Assembly (NCBI GenBank): GCA_039619475.1 | Contig: CM077116.1 | Coordinates: forward strand, 30,424,683 to 30,488,682 | Length of the DNA: 64,000 bases | Direction of reading: 5' to 3' | Source of the DNA: Icerya purchasi | Taxonomy: Eukaryota; Arthropoda; Insecta; Hemiptera; Monophlebidae | Shown: positions 24,400 through 37,722 of the stretch, piece after piece | Position numbering within the stretch: position 1 is the first letter of the stretch | How the letters are laid out: every line of letters starts with the position of its first letter | Notes under the pieces: model-generated | What the model saw: only the letters and a program-made list of their open reading frames with translations | The model's database searches: none | Told to the model about the DNA's origin: nothing | Position numbers and translations under genes: made by a program

Positions 24400-25695
24400 T
24401 ACTTGCTTTGTGTATGAGAGACGAAGTACGAAGTGTTGATATAAATGTTTTGTTAAAAAAAAGTAACAATAATTAAAAAATAAAAAGCATAGGTTGTTTA
24501 TATACATGCAATCGTATTTAAGTGATAGTATTGAAAACGGTTTTCTTTGTAATAGTAATTTTAACTGTAATTCAGTATATTTTTATTCATTTCTTACTAC
24601 AACTATCGACTATATTTAACCATATACATATGTTTAATAAAAAGCCGTCTCTAGGCAAATGTAGAAAAATATCTTACCACGTTGTATAATGGATATCTCC
24701 TGGTGGTAGTAGCGTTTGCGATGCGATCATCTTTATAATGACATTATAGGGTTTTTTTTCTGCATTCCGGATGATACTTATTTTAAATTATTTCTTATGT
24801 TTTCGTTCAGTTTGACGTTTGGAAATTCCCCAGTCGCGATCTTAAATTTTGTTTGTTCATCGTGGATGTGTCGGTAGTTTTGTGCGCGGTAGAAACGTAG
24901 ATCATATATAGTGGTGTAATAAATTTCTGCGCAGATGAAACGACGATTACGTACGTTTTTCTGTATCGCAAGCACGCGAGAGCTATACGGTTAACCGAAC
25001 CACCAGAAAAAACGATATAATGCTGGAGTTTCTCACAGCGCGGGTCGAATTTTTTTGATCTATTTTTTCAATCTTTCAATTTACCGGTGTACCCTACAGT
25101 GTACTTTTGCGACGCTTACTTTTTCTTAACGTGTGCATTTTTGCTGAATTTCTATTTTCTTCACTGCGCATCAACTTCACGGGCGTCTTTCTGCTTCCAA
25201 TTTGTCCTATTTACTTTATAGAATTTTATCGCCGTTCTTCTAATCATCACAGACCTACATCGTAAGTGATGATCATTTAGTTTTTTAACTCTCTCCGCAC
25301 ACCTCCCCGCTGTGCAAAATTTTCTACCTGAGCAACGATTACTTTGGAAATTATTTTTGTTATCGTTATTTCATTGTTTAAAAAATGTTATATATTTTCA
25401 CGTTTCGGATGGAGATCCGAATCTTGAGTTTTAAGTTTTTTCCATTACTTTACGTGTGGCACAGCTAAACTGAGACCTTTCGCTTTTCATCATTTAACAT
25501 ATTTTAATAACACACTTGTCATCGACGCGGAGCAAGCAAGAACAACGATCACATTCGATCCTATTATTAGCATGGCGAACAGAAACATCGTTATTCTTAA
25601 AATCCGAATCTAATGGCATCCTGGAATAAGGTCTTGCTCGCAATCGTATTAACAATTGGCGAAACATTGCAGATACGATATATATATATATATAT

Positions 25696-26284
25696 GGGGC
25701 GTTCAATAAATAACGCGATGTGGCTTCGAAAATAACCTTCCCGGCATCCAAAAATTATGATAAAAGAAATACTTTATTTTTTGACATAGTTTTCGAAAAT
25801 ATTAGGGCATTTATCGATACCCCGTCATGGTAAAACTGGGCGGTGCATTTAGCGAAAAATTTCGTTACTGCCCCCGTGACTTATTCGCACGCATTTCAAA
25901 TATGCAACAATAGAGGAGTCAGTGCCGGTTGCAGAGTATGGCTGCGAGAACCTCCCGGTAGAGCATTCAGTTTCGGCTTTTAGCGGACCTCGTTGACCTT
26001 TCATTATTCACATTTGACTCGCGTCCTTCGACTCTGAGACACACTTACGCGTCATAATGCTATTTTTATCGTATGTTATGCACAGTCTGCGATCAAATTT
26101 TGCATCTACAACTTCTTCAGCTGTCAGAAATTTGGTGACCGGGCGTGTCTCGTAACTCACCGTCTTGGAAACATTCACTGACATGTTTCACACGTGCGTA
26201 CAGAAGTTCCACCGATCAGATCAAAACGCGGAAAACGGCGACCTATTCGTAATAAGCCGTGTCACGTTACTTATTGAACGCCCC
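25696..26284 (-). mobile_element. Internally deleted mariner-like element, about 590 bp
   Basis: Ends are near-perfect inverted repeats: GGGGCGTTCAATAAATAACG on the left and, reversed, GGGGCGTTCAATAAGTAACG on the right. A TA microsatellite lies on both sides, but a run of C (to 26290) separates the right end from TA. On the minus strand the transposase start (from 26184) is visible as VTKFLTAEEVVDAKFDRRL, which fits the helix-turn-helix start of mariner/IS630 transposases. The C-terminal end near 25770-25830 still shows KCPNIFENYVKK when read across a frame change. The DDD catalytic centre is missing. It is a non-autonomous, broken copy. Confidence 0.82.
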
Positions 26285-28298
26285 CCCCCCCACACATATA
26301 TATATATATAATATAATGACAGACATACTACTACTACTAAGGGAAACTTTCGCGGATTACATCGTTATTGTCGATTATTCAGCGGTTGCTTAAAAAAATC
26401 ACAATAAAATATTTCGTAATTGACTGATCTTGTTTTCCTTTTTTATAGATATACTCGTATTTGAGAGAAAATTAAAAAAAAAAGGAAACTAAAAGAAATT
26501 CTAGATTTATCGGGAACTTCTTAAATTACACTACACGACCGGAAAAGTACGCTTTTATATTTCGATCCTTTGAAATGGTACTGATATAATTGAATAGCTA
26601 TAATTTTTGAAGATGTGACATCGTATAATTTGAACTTTTTTATCATTTTTTCAGATTTATTAGTCTTTGCTTGTAAAAGTACGTTCATTTCAGAGTACTT
26701 TAAAATCAATACTACTACACTCGACAGAAAGAGAAATGAAAATACACATTCGGTCTTCGTTAGAATGTGTTTTAAAGAATTTTTCTATCATGAAAATTGT
26801 TTTACCGTTACAGTGAAGAGATTGGGCGTTAGATTTACATTTTTTCGAACGCTAAAATTTCTAATTTTTTGCCATTTAAATTCTCAGAACTGAGTAAAAA
26901 CTTCGATTTGCGTTTTTTTTTTTTTTTTTATTAGTTTTCCCAGAGATGGTTTTTATCTCATCAACCAATTCACGATTTTTATGAAAATGTCTTAATTCCT
27001 CCGTTATGAAAAACACAGTTCTCAATTGAAATTTTTGCCGTTTCTGATTAGAAACGTCGTTCTTTGTTGATACAGGCGTATTAGAGGTTTACTTTTAATT
27101 TCCAGTGAAAATTCGATTGTTTTTTACGTTTCTTGAATGGAATATATTTATGAGGTTACCTCTTTCCGATTGATTTCTACGAAACGTGCTGGAGATACTT
27201 TTGTTTTTTTATTCTACACTTCTACAGTTTTGCTGTTCGGTTTGTTTTTAAACCGGAGTTATATCCATTTAAATTCAGTTCGTGATCTGTCTACATTTCG
27301 ATATACAGCGCGCTTTAGATTAAAATTAAATGTTTCAACCTAATATATATATATAAAACAATCAGAATATACGGTGAATAATACCTAGCTTTGGAAAGGG
27401 TTTCGGGCACATTGCGCGTGTTTAGTGTCACCGAAACTTTGATTTTCATGTTCTTCGGCTGTTGGTTGTTTATTATTAAAATTTATTAACCAAACATATA
27501 GTTTACGATTTTTGCTGTTATCGAAACAAATTTTCCGAAGAGAAGTTATAAATTCTGGAAGATGGCTTAAGATGAGGACAGCGTTGCTTTTTGTTAGCTG
27601 TAAAGATGAACAGAAGCGATTAATGTCCGTTTCGGATTCGAATGGATGAACTAAATGGAAATTGTCACGAAAACGTGTCGGATATGCTTATTATTCGATA
27701 TTCTGTACAGCGACGGTAAACGTTTGTTTTTTTCGAAATTTCTCGACACGTTTGACAATTCTGTTTCGAAATTTGAAAAGGGCACGACCGGAAAGCAAAT
27801 GAGAAAGAAGCAGCTGTAATCCTCCGTTCAACAACTGGCTTAGAGAAGTTTTGAGGTGGTCTCGCGCACTTTCTTGCCCGCTCAGAATGCGTCTCTGGAA
27901 ACTATCGATTCCACCGGTTTAATTTAGACCTTATCGTAGTCGTAGACGCCCGGTAAAATATAACGAGAAATCTACCGCGCATATAATTTCTCGTATCTGG
28001 TGAAAGCCGGAACAATGAGTTCTCATTGGGAGAGTTGTTGTTTTTTTTTTCGGGGTGCAATTTTAAAATCGAAAATTGAAATTTGCCGATCGCGAAGACA
28101 AAAGGAGGGAACGAACAGTTTCATTTGTTTGTTGCGTAAATAATTATGGCGTAGCAGTTGGAAGTCCGCTTTCGGCAAGTACGCAAACAGTGATGATCTG
28201 CTTACTTCTGTATTTATAGTCTTTTTCAATGTCTCGACTGTGTTTCAGTACCATTTTCGTACGGTTTTTATTTCTTCTTAAATTCACTTTGAATAGTG

Positions 28299-28595
28299 TA
28301 TGGCCACTCGACCGTGAATAAGTCAGGAATTTCGCTGTAAACCCGGCGGAAAAAGTAAATAAACGATGATACTTTTTAATAAGAAAAAATCATTTGAAAC
28401 GTTAAAAGTGAATGCATTTTATACTGTACTTCACACTCAAGAATAAATTACCAAGTTCGGTTTCATTCATATATTTAGTAACAAAAAAATTTCACTCTGT
28501 TTTTTGTACAATTCTAGTAATCAGGAAATCGGGAGGATTTTAAATGGGAATAAATTGGGAATTTAAAAATTATATATTTCAGTGGCGGCTACCAT
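28299..28595. mobile_element. MITE-like repeat, copy 2 (CCGGGAATA family)
   Basis: Same orientation and order of blocks as 9324-9656. Ends are TGGCCACTCGACCG on the left and AGTGGCGGCTACCAT on the right, which are imperfect inverted repeats of each other (GGCCACT / AGTGGC). The two copies differ by many substitutions and small deletions, so they are old. Confidence 0.75.
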
Positions 28596-29110
28596 TTTTA
28601 ATTATTTTTTTATTTTCTTTTCTCCTTCTCTGTCTCTTTTTGTTTTTTTTTTTTTTTTTGTACTGTTTTGAATGATTTATTTTTCGTATTTATTTTTCGT
28701 ATTTATTTTCGAATATTCAAAACTCACCCGGAAAATCATCTATACTCTTATCGATAGACTGAGACTGATGGGATATAGTACTACTATATATCGTATAGTG
28801 CTGTTTCTGTTACCCTTTATTATTATTATCCGGTATTTAAGACGAGCGCGACGGCTTGTATTATTTGATCACCGGAACGTGCGTATATGTTTACATATCC
28901 GGCATCCTAGAGACATTTTACATTGAGAACAAAAGTCTAGCCGTGGATTCTTGTGTATATCAAAAGCGTTGTAGGTGCAAAGTAAATCCTGCTATAGTAT
29001 GCGTCATTTTATTTGGATAGGATTAAAATTAATGTACGGACGACATTAATGGGCTAGCATGAAGACATCTCGATCCTCTTCAATATATTATATATCCTGT
29101 GTATGGATGT

Positions 29111-29141
29111 AATATATTATGTATATATGTATATATGTATG

Positions 29142-29208
<67 letters not shown>
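29111..29208. repeat. (TGTA/TA)n then (GA)n microsatellite
   Basis: TATG/TA repeats pass directly into fifteen GA units. Confidence 0.95.
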
Positions 29209-29211
<3 letters not shown>

Positions 29212-32200
29212 ATGAGCGTGAAAGGGTTATATATATATGAATAAATAAATATATATATATATATACACAAAATATATATTATATAAATAAAAATAATTAC
29301 TCTAATAATAAACGAGTAAAAAATTGCTTTTAATCGGGAAAAAAGTTATTGCAAAGGAGTTTTGAATTTTTTTCGCAGAAAAAACTGCTTCTTTCATTGT
29401 GTTTCTTTGCTGGGTATGGTTGTGCACGGCTTTTACATTCAAAGTTTGCACTTTCGGCCGCTTGATGGCGCTAGCGTAGAAGTAGTTGGCGCTGTCTGTT
29501 TCCCAATTGCTGGCGTCGTCTCGCTATTTTACTACTAGCGGCTTGATTGTGCGCGGTGCTATACTGTGTTGATATTTACTCCTTCGCGAAGTGTCCGATC
29601 GTTTTCGTCACCTATTTCAATTAATTTTTTTTTATTTTTTCATTTATTACGCACGCCTGATTGGAAAGGAAAATGATTTCGCGCGCTGTGTTTTTTAAAT
29701 GAAAGAAAAAGAACGTTTTTTTCAGCGGGTTTGTTTCGTGTTTTATTTTATCAACGTGCGTGTGCGTTTCGTTTCCCCTTCACCTTAATAATTCTATCAG
29801 CATTTTTTTGGCCGAATTAGCGCGAAATCTTTTTACAGTTGTCCTTGTAAATTCGGCAATTTTTGATTTTTCTCCCCCTACTGCTGTGACAAAATGCGCC
29901 ATTTTTTGTTGCGGTTTATTTAAAAACTACGTTCTAGGATTAAAGTAAAAAACACCGGAGGAATGGGCTGGTGCCGTATGAAAAATGTGCTGCTACATGT
30001 TTCTCGGTCCCAGAGAGGAGAGTTCGTCTTTGTCATTCAAAAGTAATAAAACACGCCTCTCGATGTTTACGAATTTTTCCTTTTTCTTTCTCGGTTGAAA
30101 GTATTTCAGTGAGATCCCTTCGGGGAGACCGAGTTTCTTAAAGATAATTTAATTTTTTGCGTATACTGATTTTTTTTTTTTTTTTTTTAATATTCTAATC
30201 GAGATTTTATTTTACTTTTTAAACTCGCGTATAATAATCTTTTTTCGATTGGAGGCGTACACCTGTTTTGGATTAAAATTCGTGCGGTATTGAGGAAATT
30301 TCAAAGTTACATATTTTACACGAGCATTTTTTTAGACGCGACTTGGTCGCATTATCAGTTTGCCGATTGATTGGCCAATATTGAGGCGCTCTAATTCTGA
30401 TTTAAATATTAAAACAACCCGGTTTTGCTTAACTTACTCGCTTATAGTAGGGGGTTATAATTTCAAATCTCGGTCCGTCACACAGGTCTGTTCGAGTGTG
30501 CTGTCAAGTCTGGCTTAGAAGTTCGACAAATTAAAGCTACCGAATTTACCAAAATCACATCAGTGTTCGCTAGTTAATTACACACAGGTTATGCTTGTGC
30601 AGGTGTTGCCACTCTGTTCAGGATAGGAAGCAAATCATTTCGCACGAAAACCTGTTCCGAGTACTAGTCTAACACTTTTTAATTTCACTCGTTTTCGGAG
30701 GCGTGTTTTGTTATCACTACTACGCCATTATATACTAAAATTAAACGCTTACAAGCTAATACGGTTCCGTTGTTTTTAATATTAATTATGGTTTTTGATG
30801 GGTTTTTTTTCCATTTATTTATTTTATTTATTTATTTTTTTATATATATGTATTATAATTATTATTATTTAAAGAAATAAACCTTTACTATTTTCATTTA
30901 CTCGGTTAACTTGACTGACGGACCGAATTATTTCGTGGTTTATTCCGCGCAGTTTGATTTCTGACCGCCTCCTAATATTCCTGCAAACGACTTACAATGT
31001 TGAAAATGTCATTGTTTTAAGAGCGTATTTTTTTTTATTTTTTTCTCGATCAGTTTTGCTGATTCTTTATCCTCTGAACTTCTTTCTTTGTTTTCCCTTG
31101 TAGCAGACATCTCCGTGACACTTGCTTTAATAAATATATGCGGGTTTTTATGGTTTTTTTTTTTTGGTTTTTTTTTCGAGTTTGCTGTACTTTTAAATGT
31201 GCTACAATCAGCCAAGTATGTACAATTCTGTTCACGTCGAACGGTCGTTGCAGTGGAGAATATCCGCGTGGGCCGATGAAATTTTCTTTTTCGACGACTG
31301 ACTCTGGTTTTTATGGAAGTTTATAAATTTTACTTTTTATTCGGTCGTATTACTGGCATTTGTATGCTAGGTGTACTGTAGCTGTTTTTTCCCGAGGCTG
31401 CTTCGTTACGGTCAATGCGTAGAGTATCTAAATGGACGAGATTAAAAAGCGAGGTCCGTGATAGTTTGAAATTTTTAATTGAAAGTGACACACTTTGAGA
31501 GACGATTCCAGCCGAGAGCTGCGATATAATAGTCCTTGAATTTCCAAAACTATGTTGGAAATCAACAACGAGGGTTGTCATAAGTATCGGAACTATGCAC
31601 CTGCGACTGTGTAATATATCGCGGTTCTTACGTAACCCTCGTTCGCAGAGTGCGCAATTTACCTCGATCCATTCTGCTTTAGAGGGAAAAAATAAAAATC
31701 CCGCGCCTAAAAGTTTTTCAACCGTCCCTACCTTCTGACGCAATCTCCTTTTAATATTTATAGCGTATTCTGGAAATACTGCGGGGAAATATTTGTTTGC
31801 ATTCTTGTTCCTTACATCTGTTTCTATTATTAGCTGATACAGTCTCGAGCGGGATTATTTCAAACTCTTCTCTTTTCGTTTTTTCCAATTTTCGTTTTTT
31901 TTCGTTCTTTTGAATTTACCCAGCGGTGGTGCGCTGGTATATATTGTTCACTTTTCTTCTTTTCTTTTTTTTTTATGACTTGTTTTCTGCGTAGTCTGAT
32001 TTTTTTTTCCATCGCCGAAACTTAAAATGTGGTAACGTTTACTTTTCGGTAACATCTCTATAATTGGGTTAACGTGTTTTCATTAAAATAAGATTTGTAT
32101 GCAGCCAATTTCCCAAAAAGTGTCTATTGTTTGGTGAGGGGGCTGTATTATCCTCCGAGGTCATTCTGTTGCTTTATGTGTTCCGCTTTAAGGAGCGCCG

Positions 32201-34991
32201 TTTTAGATTTTTTTTTCTTTTAAATTTTGCGGATTAGCGATTAATTCGAAAAAGACGAAAAACAACAAAACACTCGCAGTATTTTAATTTAATAATCGAT
32301 ATTAAGTACTGGAAAAAATGTCCCATCGGAAGTATCTAATGTTAAATCAGTATTTTTTGATTTATTTTTCCCCTGTTTCCGGCTATATTTATTTATGTAT
32401 TACTAATAATATTTCAAGCGTTTAATCATATACGGTAGTGTGGGTGGAAAATTTTTCTGCTTATAAATTATCCGAGGTATTTATACGGGAGAGAGAAATA
32501 GTAGATATAACCCCGTTAAGTGCTCCGTATATTATATTATGCATTCTCGTATTTTTCATGTTGTGTCGGGTCCCGCAGTGTGCGCAGGCTTAGGAATTGA
32601 TGGGGGCTTTTATTGGGTTCGCTAACTCGCGCTACATGAAAAATCGCGAATGCCGACAGGAAAATCTGAAACGATATGGCAAATGTTTCGAAGAAAGCGG
32701 CGTTTGAATATTAAGAGCAGAGTTGAAGACACTTTTAAGGTGTCGTTTGCTAATTAGTTTTTTTCCCACGGTGTCGAGACTAGCTGGTAAATTGTTTAAA
32801 TTTAATTCGATCGCATTTCGCGATAAGGAGAAGTACGTACAGAACAGAGAGCAGCCTAGGACACGTTGAGTGGAAAGTTCAAGTTTTAGCTAACGAGGGT
32901 GGAAGAATGCGGAGAGGGGACAGCATTTGTGAAAGAGGCAACGAGAGTATCGCTGGAAAAAGAAGGATATAAAACGGAGCGAATAGAGTGCGATGGAAGT
33001 TGTTACGGGGAAACAACGTATTAGTAGGCTCGGGGAAAAAGTTTAAAGTTGAGCAAGTTCACGGTTGAACATGAGCAGTTGATTAAATCTAACGTTGCGA
33101 GTTTGCTCGTTATCCCGAACGATTATTAAATTATCTCTGTGGCGCTCGCTAAGCTCGGTGCAAGTTCATCTAGCTGGATTGCTGCTTTGCGACTTCCTTT
33201 TTCCGGTTTCTAACCGCGACGGTCTTGGCCGATCCTTGTACCTCTGTTCCTCTTCATTGGCAGCATAGATTTTCGCTTTCGTTGTTTTCACATCAGACGG
33301 TCGTCGACAGGGAGGAAGAGGCGCCCGCGGGTTTGGAATACGTAGGCGCCTCCGCATTGGCAGAATGGACATGTTACAAGCACGGAGAAATAGCACTAGA
33401 ACTGGTACACCGGAAACGAGAACGGTTTTTCAGTTTAGCTTTCCGGATTTTCCGACGAAGCCGTATACCGCGTACGGTTAAAAGTGCGGGGTAAAAAATC
33501 TCAATCCGTTTACGATTATTTCCGCGTCATTAATCCGATTAAACTTCGCCGACGATTTGGCCCTTCATGTTGTCGCATGTGTATTACAAGTGAAGAGGGG
33601 AAATCTGATCAACGGTAATTGCTAAACTGGTTTTTTCGTAAAGTGACGATATAGCGAAATTTAGATAGGCCAACGGCGATTGATGGAATGGTTTCTTATA
33701 TGTTTCGCGGTAATTTATTGCACATCGAGTAGACTTGTAAGAGAGTGACTACTATAAAAACATATAACGGGGAAAAAATTGCCCCCCCCCGCGCAAAATT
33801 CCAGTTCCTCCGATTGGAAGAGATTTCCCGGGTGGGTGTTTTTTGGGCTTAGAAAGAGTCTCAGCGGGCCGGTGAAATTATGTGCGGTGGAAATATTGGC
33901 CGCCTGTAAAGTTGAATGGTAATGTAATTATGTTTATCAGAGCGTGAAGTTTCAGCCGCTTCAGTCCGTCTATCTGGACCGCGGCTTAAGCGACGAAGCT
34001 CTTAATCTGGCCGCCGCTTCCGGGGACAGTGACAGATTGAACGGTTTGTTTTCAACTTTGCGCAGTGACAGATACTCGAGTAGATGAAGTGAAAGTGGAA
34101 AATTTGAACAAATTATTACATACTTTTCTAATTTATTTGCTTAATTTTTTCTCCTCGATGATTTGTTCGGTTTTCTCATTCGCGTTAGACTAAAATTTCC
34201 GTCTATTAGTTCTTCCTCCAGGTGTGAGGAAACCTGATATAGAGCACCAATGCCTATAAGTAACCTGATTTCGTTTTTTTTTTTTTTTTTTAATCCTCTA
34301 ACAAATGAGTTTTCTTTTTTCCGAACCGTCTCTGATTATGAAACAAGTTCAGAGTTGAGTTACGCACCGCCTGACTGTGATCATTTCGGCTTAATTATTT
34401 CCGCATTTTAAGCATCCCTCTGATTTCGGCTTGCGCAGAATGTTGAATATTTGTCGGAAGAGCCTTCGTTCCTATTATCCCCAGCGGGAATTTTCACTAA
34501 ATTTTTCTGATAATACGTGTTGTCGATTTTGTTTTTCGTTTTTTTTTTTTGTTTTTTTTTTAAACGGGTTCGAATACTTTCAGGTTTGTTTGTTTCTTTT
34601 TTTATTTTTTTTCTTCCAAGGTTTACCCGAAATTCTCTTTTCGCATTCATTTTTTTTTTTTATATTGATGATTAAGTTAAAATGTAGAGCATCTCGGTAT
34701 GCTTATTATTACGGTCAAGCTCTTTTCATAATGTATTCTCTTGAGCAGGTCTGAATTAATGTCAATTCTTTTCTCCGTTTATGATAATCGACCTTTACTT
34801 ACGAGCGTCTCATTTTCGGCATTATGCGTAAATTTACTAAACAAAACTGCTCAAATTACCGCGTTTTGCTATATATAATGTTAATGTGTTAACATTAGTA
34901 GTTGTTTAAATTGTCCACATTCTTTTTTGTAAAATCAGAATCGTTCTTTTAACGGTAGTCAAACATTTTTACATTTATAAATTATATAGTA

Positions 34992-35055
34992 TTTTGTGCT
35001 GTTCGGTTATTATTCGGATATTATTCGGGTGTTATTCGGATAGTATTCGGATAAA
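34992..35055. repeat. TATTCGGATAT tandem repeat
   Basis: Five imperfect units of 11-12 bases with the core TATTCGG (ATTATTCGGATATTATTCGG and onwards). Confidence 0.8.
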
Positions 35056-35324
35056 CCGGAATCTGTGTTGCTCGTATTTGAAGATATTTTTGAAGTGATT
35101 AGTAAGATTAATAGAATTATCGATAGAAAAAAAAAAAAAAAAGTTTTTAAAGTTGTTTTTTTTTTAAATGTTGACTAACAAACGAGACTTACAATTTTCG
35201 ACTAATGAACTACACGGTATTGTTTGCGTGAAGTGTGGTACGTTTTTACTTACGTAAGAATTAGAAAAAACAAGTTTTTCTGCTCCAAGCAATATTCAAT
35301 TTCGGACATTAGAGTGTTGTACAG

Positions 35325-35400
35325 TACCTGGAGATAGCGCGAGTTTGGAACCCGTGACCTCCGGTTTTTTATCTCCTCACTACCAATGCTATTTATTGTA
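35325..35400 (-). repeat. Possible tRNA-derived SINE fragment
   Basis: On the minus strand GCATTGGTAGTGAGGAG resembles a pol III A box, and GGTCACGGGTTCCAAAC, 35 bases on, resembles a B box. No cloverleaf with paired ends can be drawn, so it is not a tRNA gene. It may be a decayed SINE head or chance. Confidence 0.35.
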
Positions 35401-37630
35401 AATTAAATCTCTCGCCTATGATACCCGGAAAGCGCGCTTCTATTTGTTTCCTCTTCCAATTAATTCGGTTTTGATTGCACCACCGTTAGGGCTGCTACTT
35501 TTCTCTTGACAAATCGCCAACTATCATCGCGAAGGGCTTGCCAAATAACTCGCTGAGATTACTCGTTACGCGCCTGTACGTACTATTTCGGATGTTAGTG
35601 CTTCGGGGCCTTCTTTTGGTGTCTTTTATGGCAATTCAATAATGGTTCCGGCGCGCAACACTGGAGTTGCTTTTTTTTATTTTTTCGTTTAAAAAATTAC
35701 TCGAAAAATTAAAAAAAAAAAGGGGGGGGGGGTATATACACACTTGACAATATTTGCTCATTCGATTATGTAAAAATAAGGTCGTGCCAGTTTTTTGCGA
35801 GCCACATTTACACTGTTTTACTTTGTTGCCGTTTTTTTTGTCTGTTTTTTTTTTTTTTTAGCGAGTTCGTTACAAGGAAAGTATAAATAAACGGTAAAAT
35901 AGGGACAGAGAGGTTAATTATTTTTTTAAATTATAAAATTCTGATAGGCGATCGAAGAGAGACCGATTCCAGAGCCGGCAACAACTCCTTCGGATAGATG
36001 TTTGCGTGGTTTGCTTTTTGCATCGCGATGTTTCTCGGATAGACGTGTTTTTTCTGATTTATCGACGCTGCAGACAATTCAGCCGAAAGAAATGGAATAA
36101 TAAATTCGAATAAATCCGGGAAAAAAAAAAGTTGCGACAATGTATAATGTAAACTGTTTCGAACGGCACGAGGTCATAGACCGTTTTGCCTGATGCATTA
36201 CATACACTTCTATACTTGTGTCGTGCCCTTTTTTCCTCCAGCTAGAAATAGATAATCGTCGGTATTTATTTCGTTTCTTTGTTGGCTTCGCGTTTAACCT
36301 CTCTTTCGTCTGCCGAAAAAGAAGTAAGTGATATGTGTAATAAATGGAGACGTTTACCGGATTTTTCTTACACATTTGTAACAGTCGTTGCGGAACTGTG
36401 CTGATATATCTCTTTCGCCAGCGGTCGCTCTGCCGTAGTAGTCTTTTAATGCGATTCTTGTCAGTTTGGCCACGGTTAACGCTTTTTGCATTGTGCGCCG
36501 AGTGAGAGACAGTCTCCCGCGGAGGTACTTGGCACATTTCGGACGTGGTCCGAATCGTTTGTTCCAATCCAGCTTCAGCATACTCGGATGGAACTTTTAG
36601 AAATTCCATTGCCGCCTTCAAAATGGTTCTTCTCGTTGCGCAGAATTTCTCAGATTCCGAAAAGCTACTTCTGTCCAGTCTTCGGAAAATTTCTGCTTCT
36701 GGTTTTATAAAAACCTAAGAACGCCCCCCTTTCCTTTTTCTTTTATTTAGCTGTCTCGCAGCTGTGCGAAATTTCGGCCTATCTAATATAGGTAGTTCCA
36801 CAGTTCGGCTTGTGCAACTGAATGTGCCCATGTTGAGGAGACAGGTGTTTGTGCGACGATATCTGTCAGAAGATCATCGGCTTACGGCGTTCAGAATGCG
36901 GGATAATTCGCTAGCCGGACGTGAGTCTGGTTTTCTGTCGGATCGTCTAATCGATTTAATCGATGCAAAATCACGCGCCCGCTAAATAACTACACCGGTC
37001 TATTGCCGGCTCTAATTCGGTTGTTCACGCACGAAGCGATGGAGTTACTAGAATTTATGTGCTGCCGAGTAGCGGCTATCGAGAAATATCGCATCATCCC
37101 ACCCTTTTCTCCTTTATGATTTATTCGTGAGCGATAATTAAAATTATTTTTAAACGTGGCCTGTAAAATCTTCAAGCTGCCATTTATCCGTTTTGCTTTC
37201 TTCGGGTGTTTCCACAGTTAACAAATAAATAACTAATAACGAAAACTGAGTTTCTTGTTATTTTCATAATTGTGGAAACGGCGGAAAGGCCAAAAAGCTG
37301 TTTACGGTATGATTCCAGTTTGGAATGTATACGTACTGTACAACATTCCTTGACTTGTTCAATTTTTAATATTTTCGATAAATTATGTTTTAAAAATCAT
37401 CTATCTATTTCTCGTTGCTTTTGTTTGTTTATTTATTTATTTATTTTTTATTTTTTATTAACTTTTAAAAATCTTTTTAAAAAACGAAAAGTGGCCTGCA
37501 TACTCCGTTTTTTTTTTTGTTTTTTAACGTAAAATACGTTTTCAGGCTGCGGTTATATATTTAATTTTCATGATGGTGTATGATGCCTGATAATACGCTA
37601 ATTTTTTGATTTGCGAAACAGTATTTATAC

Positions 37631-37636
<6 letters not shown>

Positions 37637-37701
<65 letters not shown>

Positions 37702-37722
37702 TAGATATAGATATAGATATAT
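37637..37722. repeat. (TA)n microsatellite
   Basis: About 30 TA units followed by GATA-type variants. Confidence 0.97.

Noticed and set aside
31330..31743. 137-codon minus-strand frame
   Set aside because: No recognisable domain and no promoter or splice support; its length is compatible with chance in this CpG-richer stretch.
36079..36621. 180-codon minus-strand frame
   Set aside because: No motif, hydrophobic tail from an A/T run, several overlapping frames on both strands, and no splice context that supports it.
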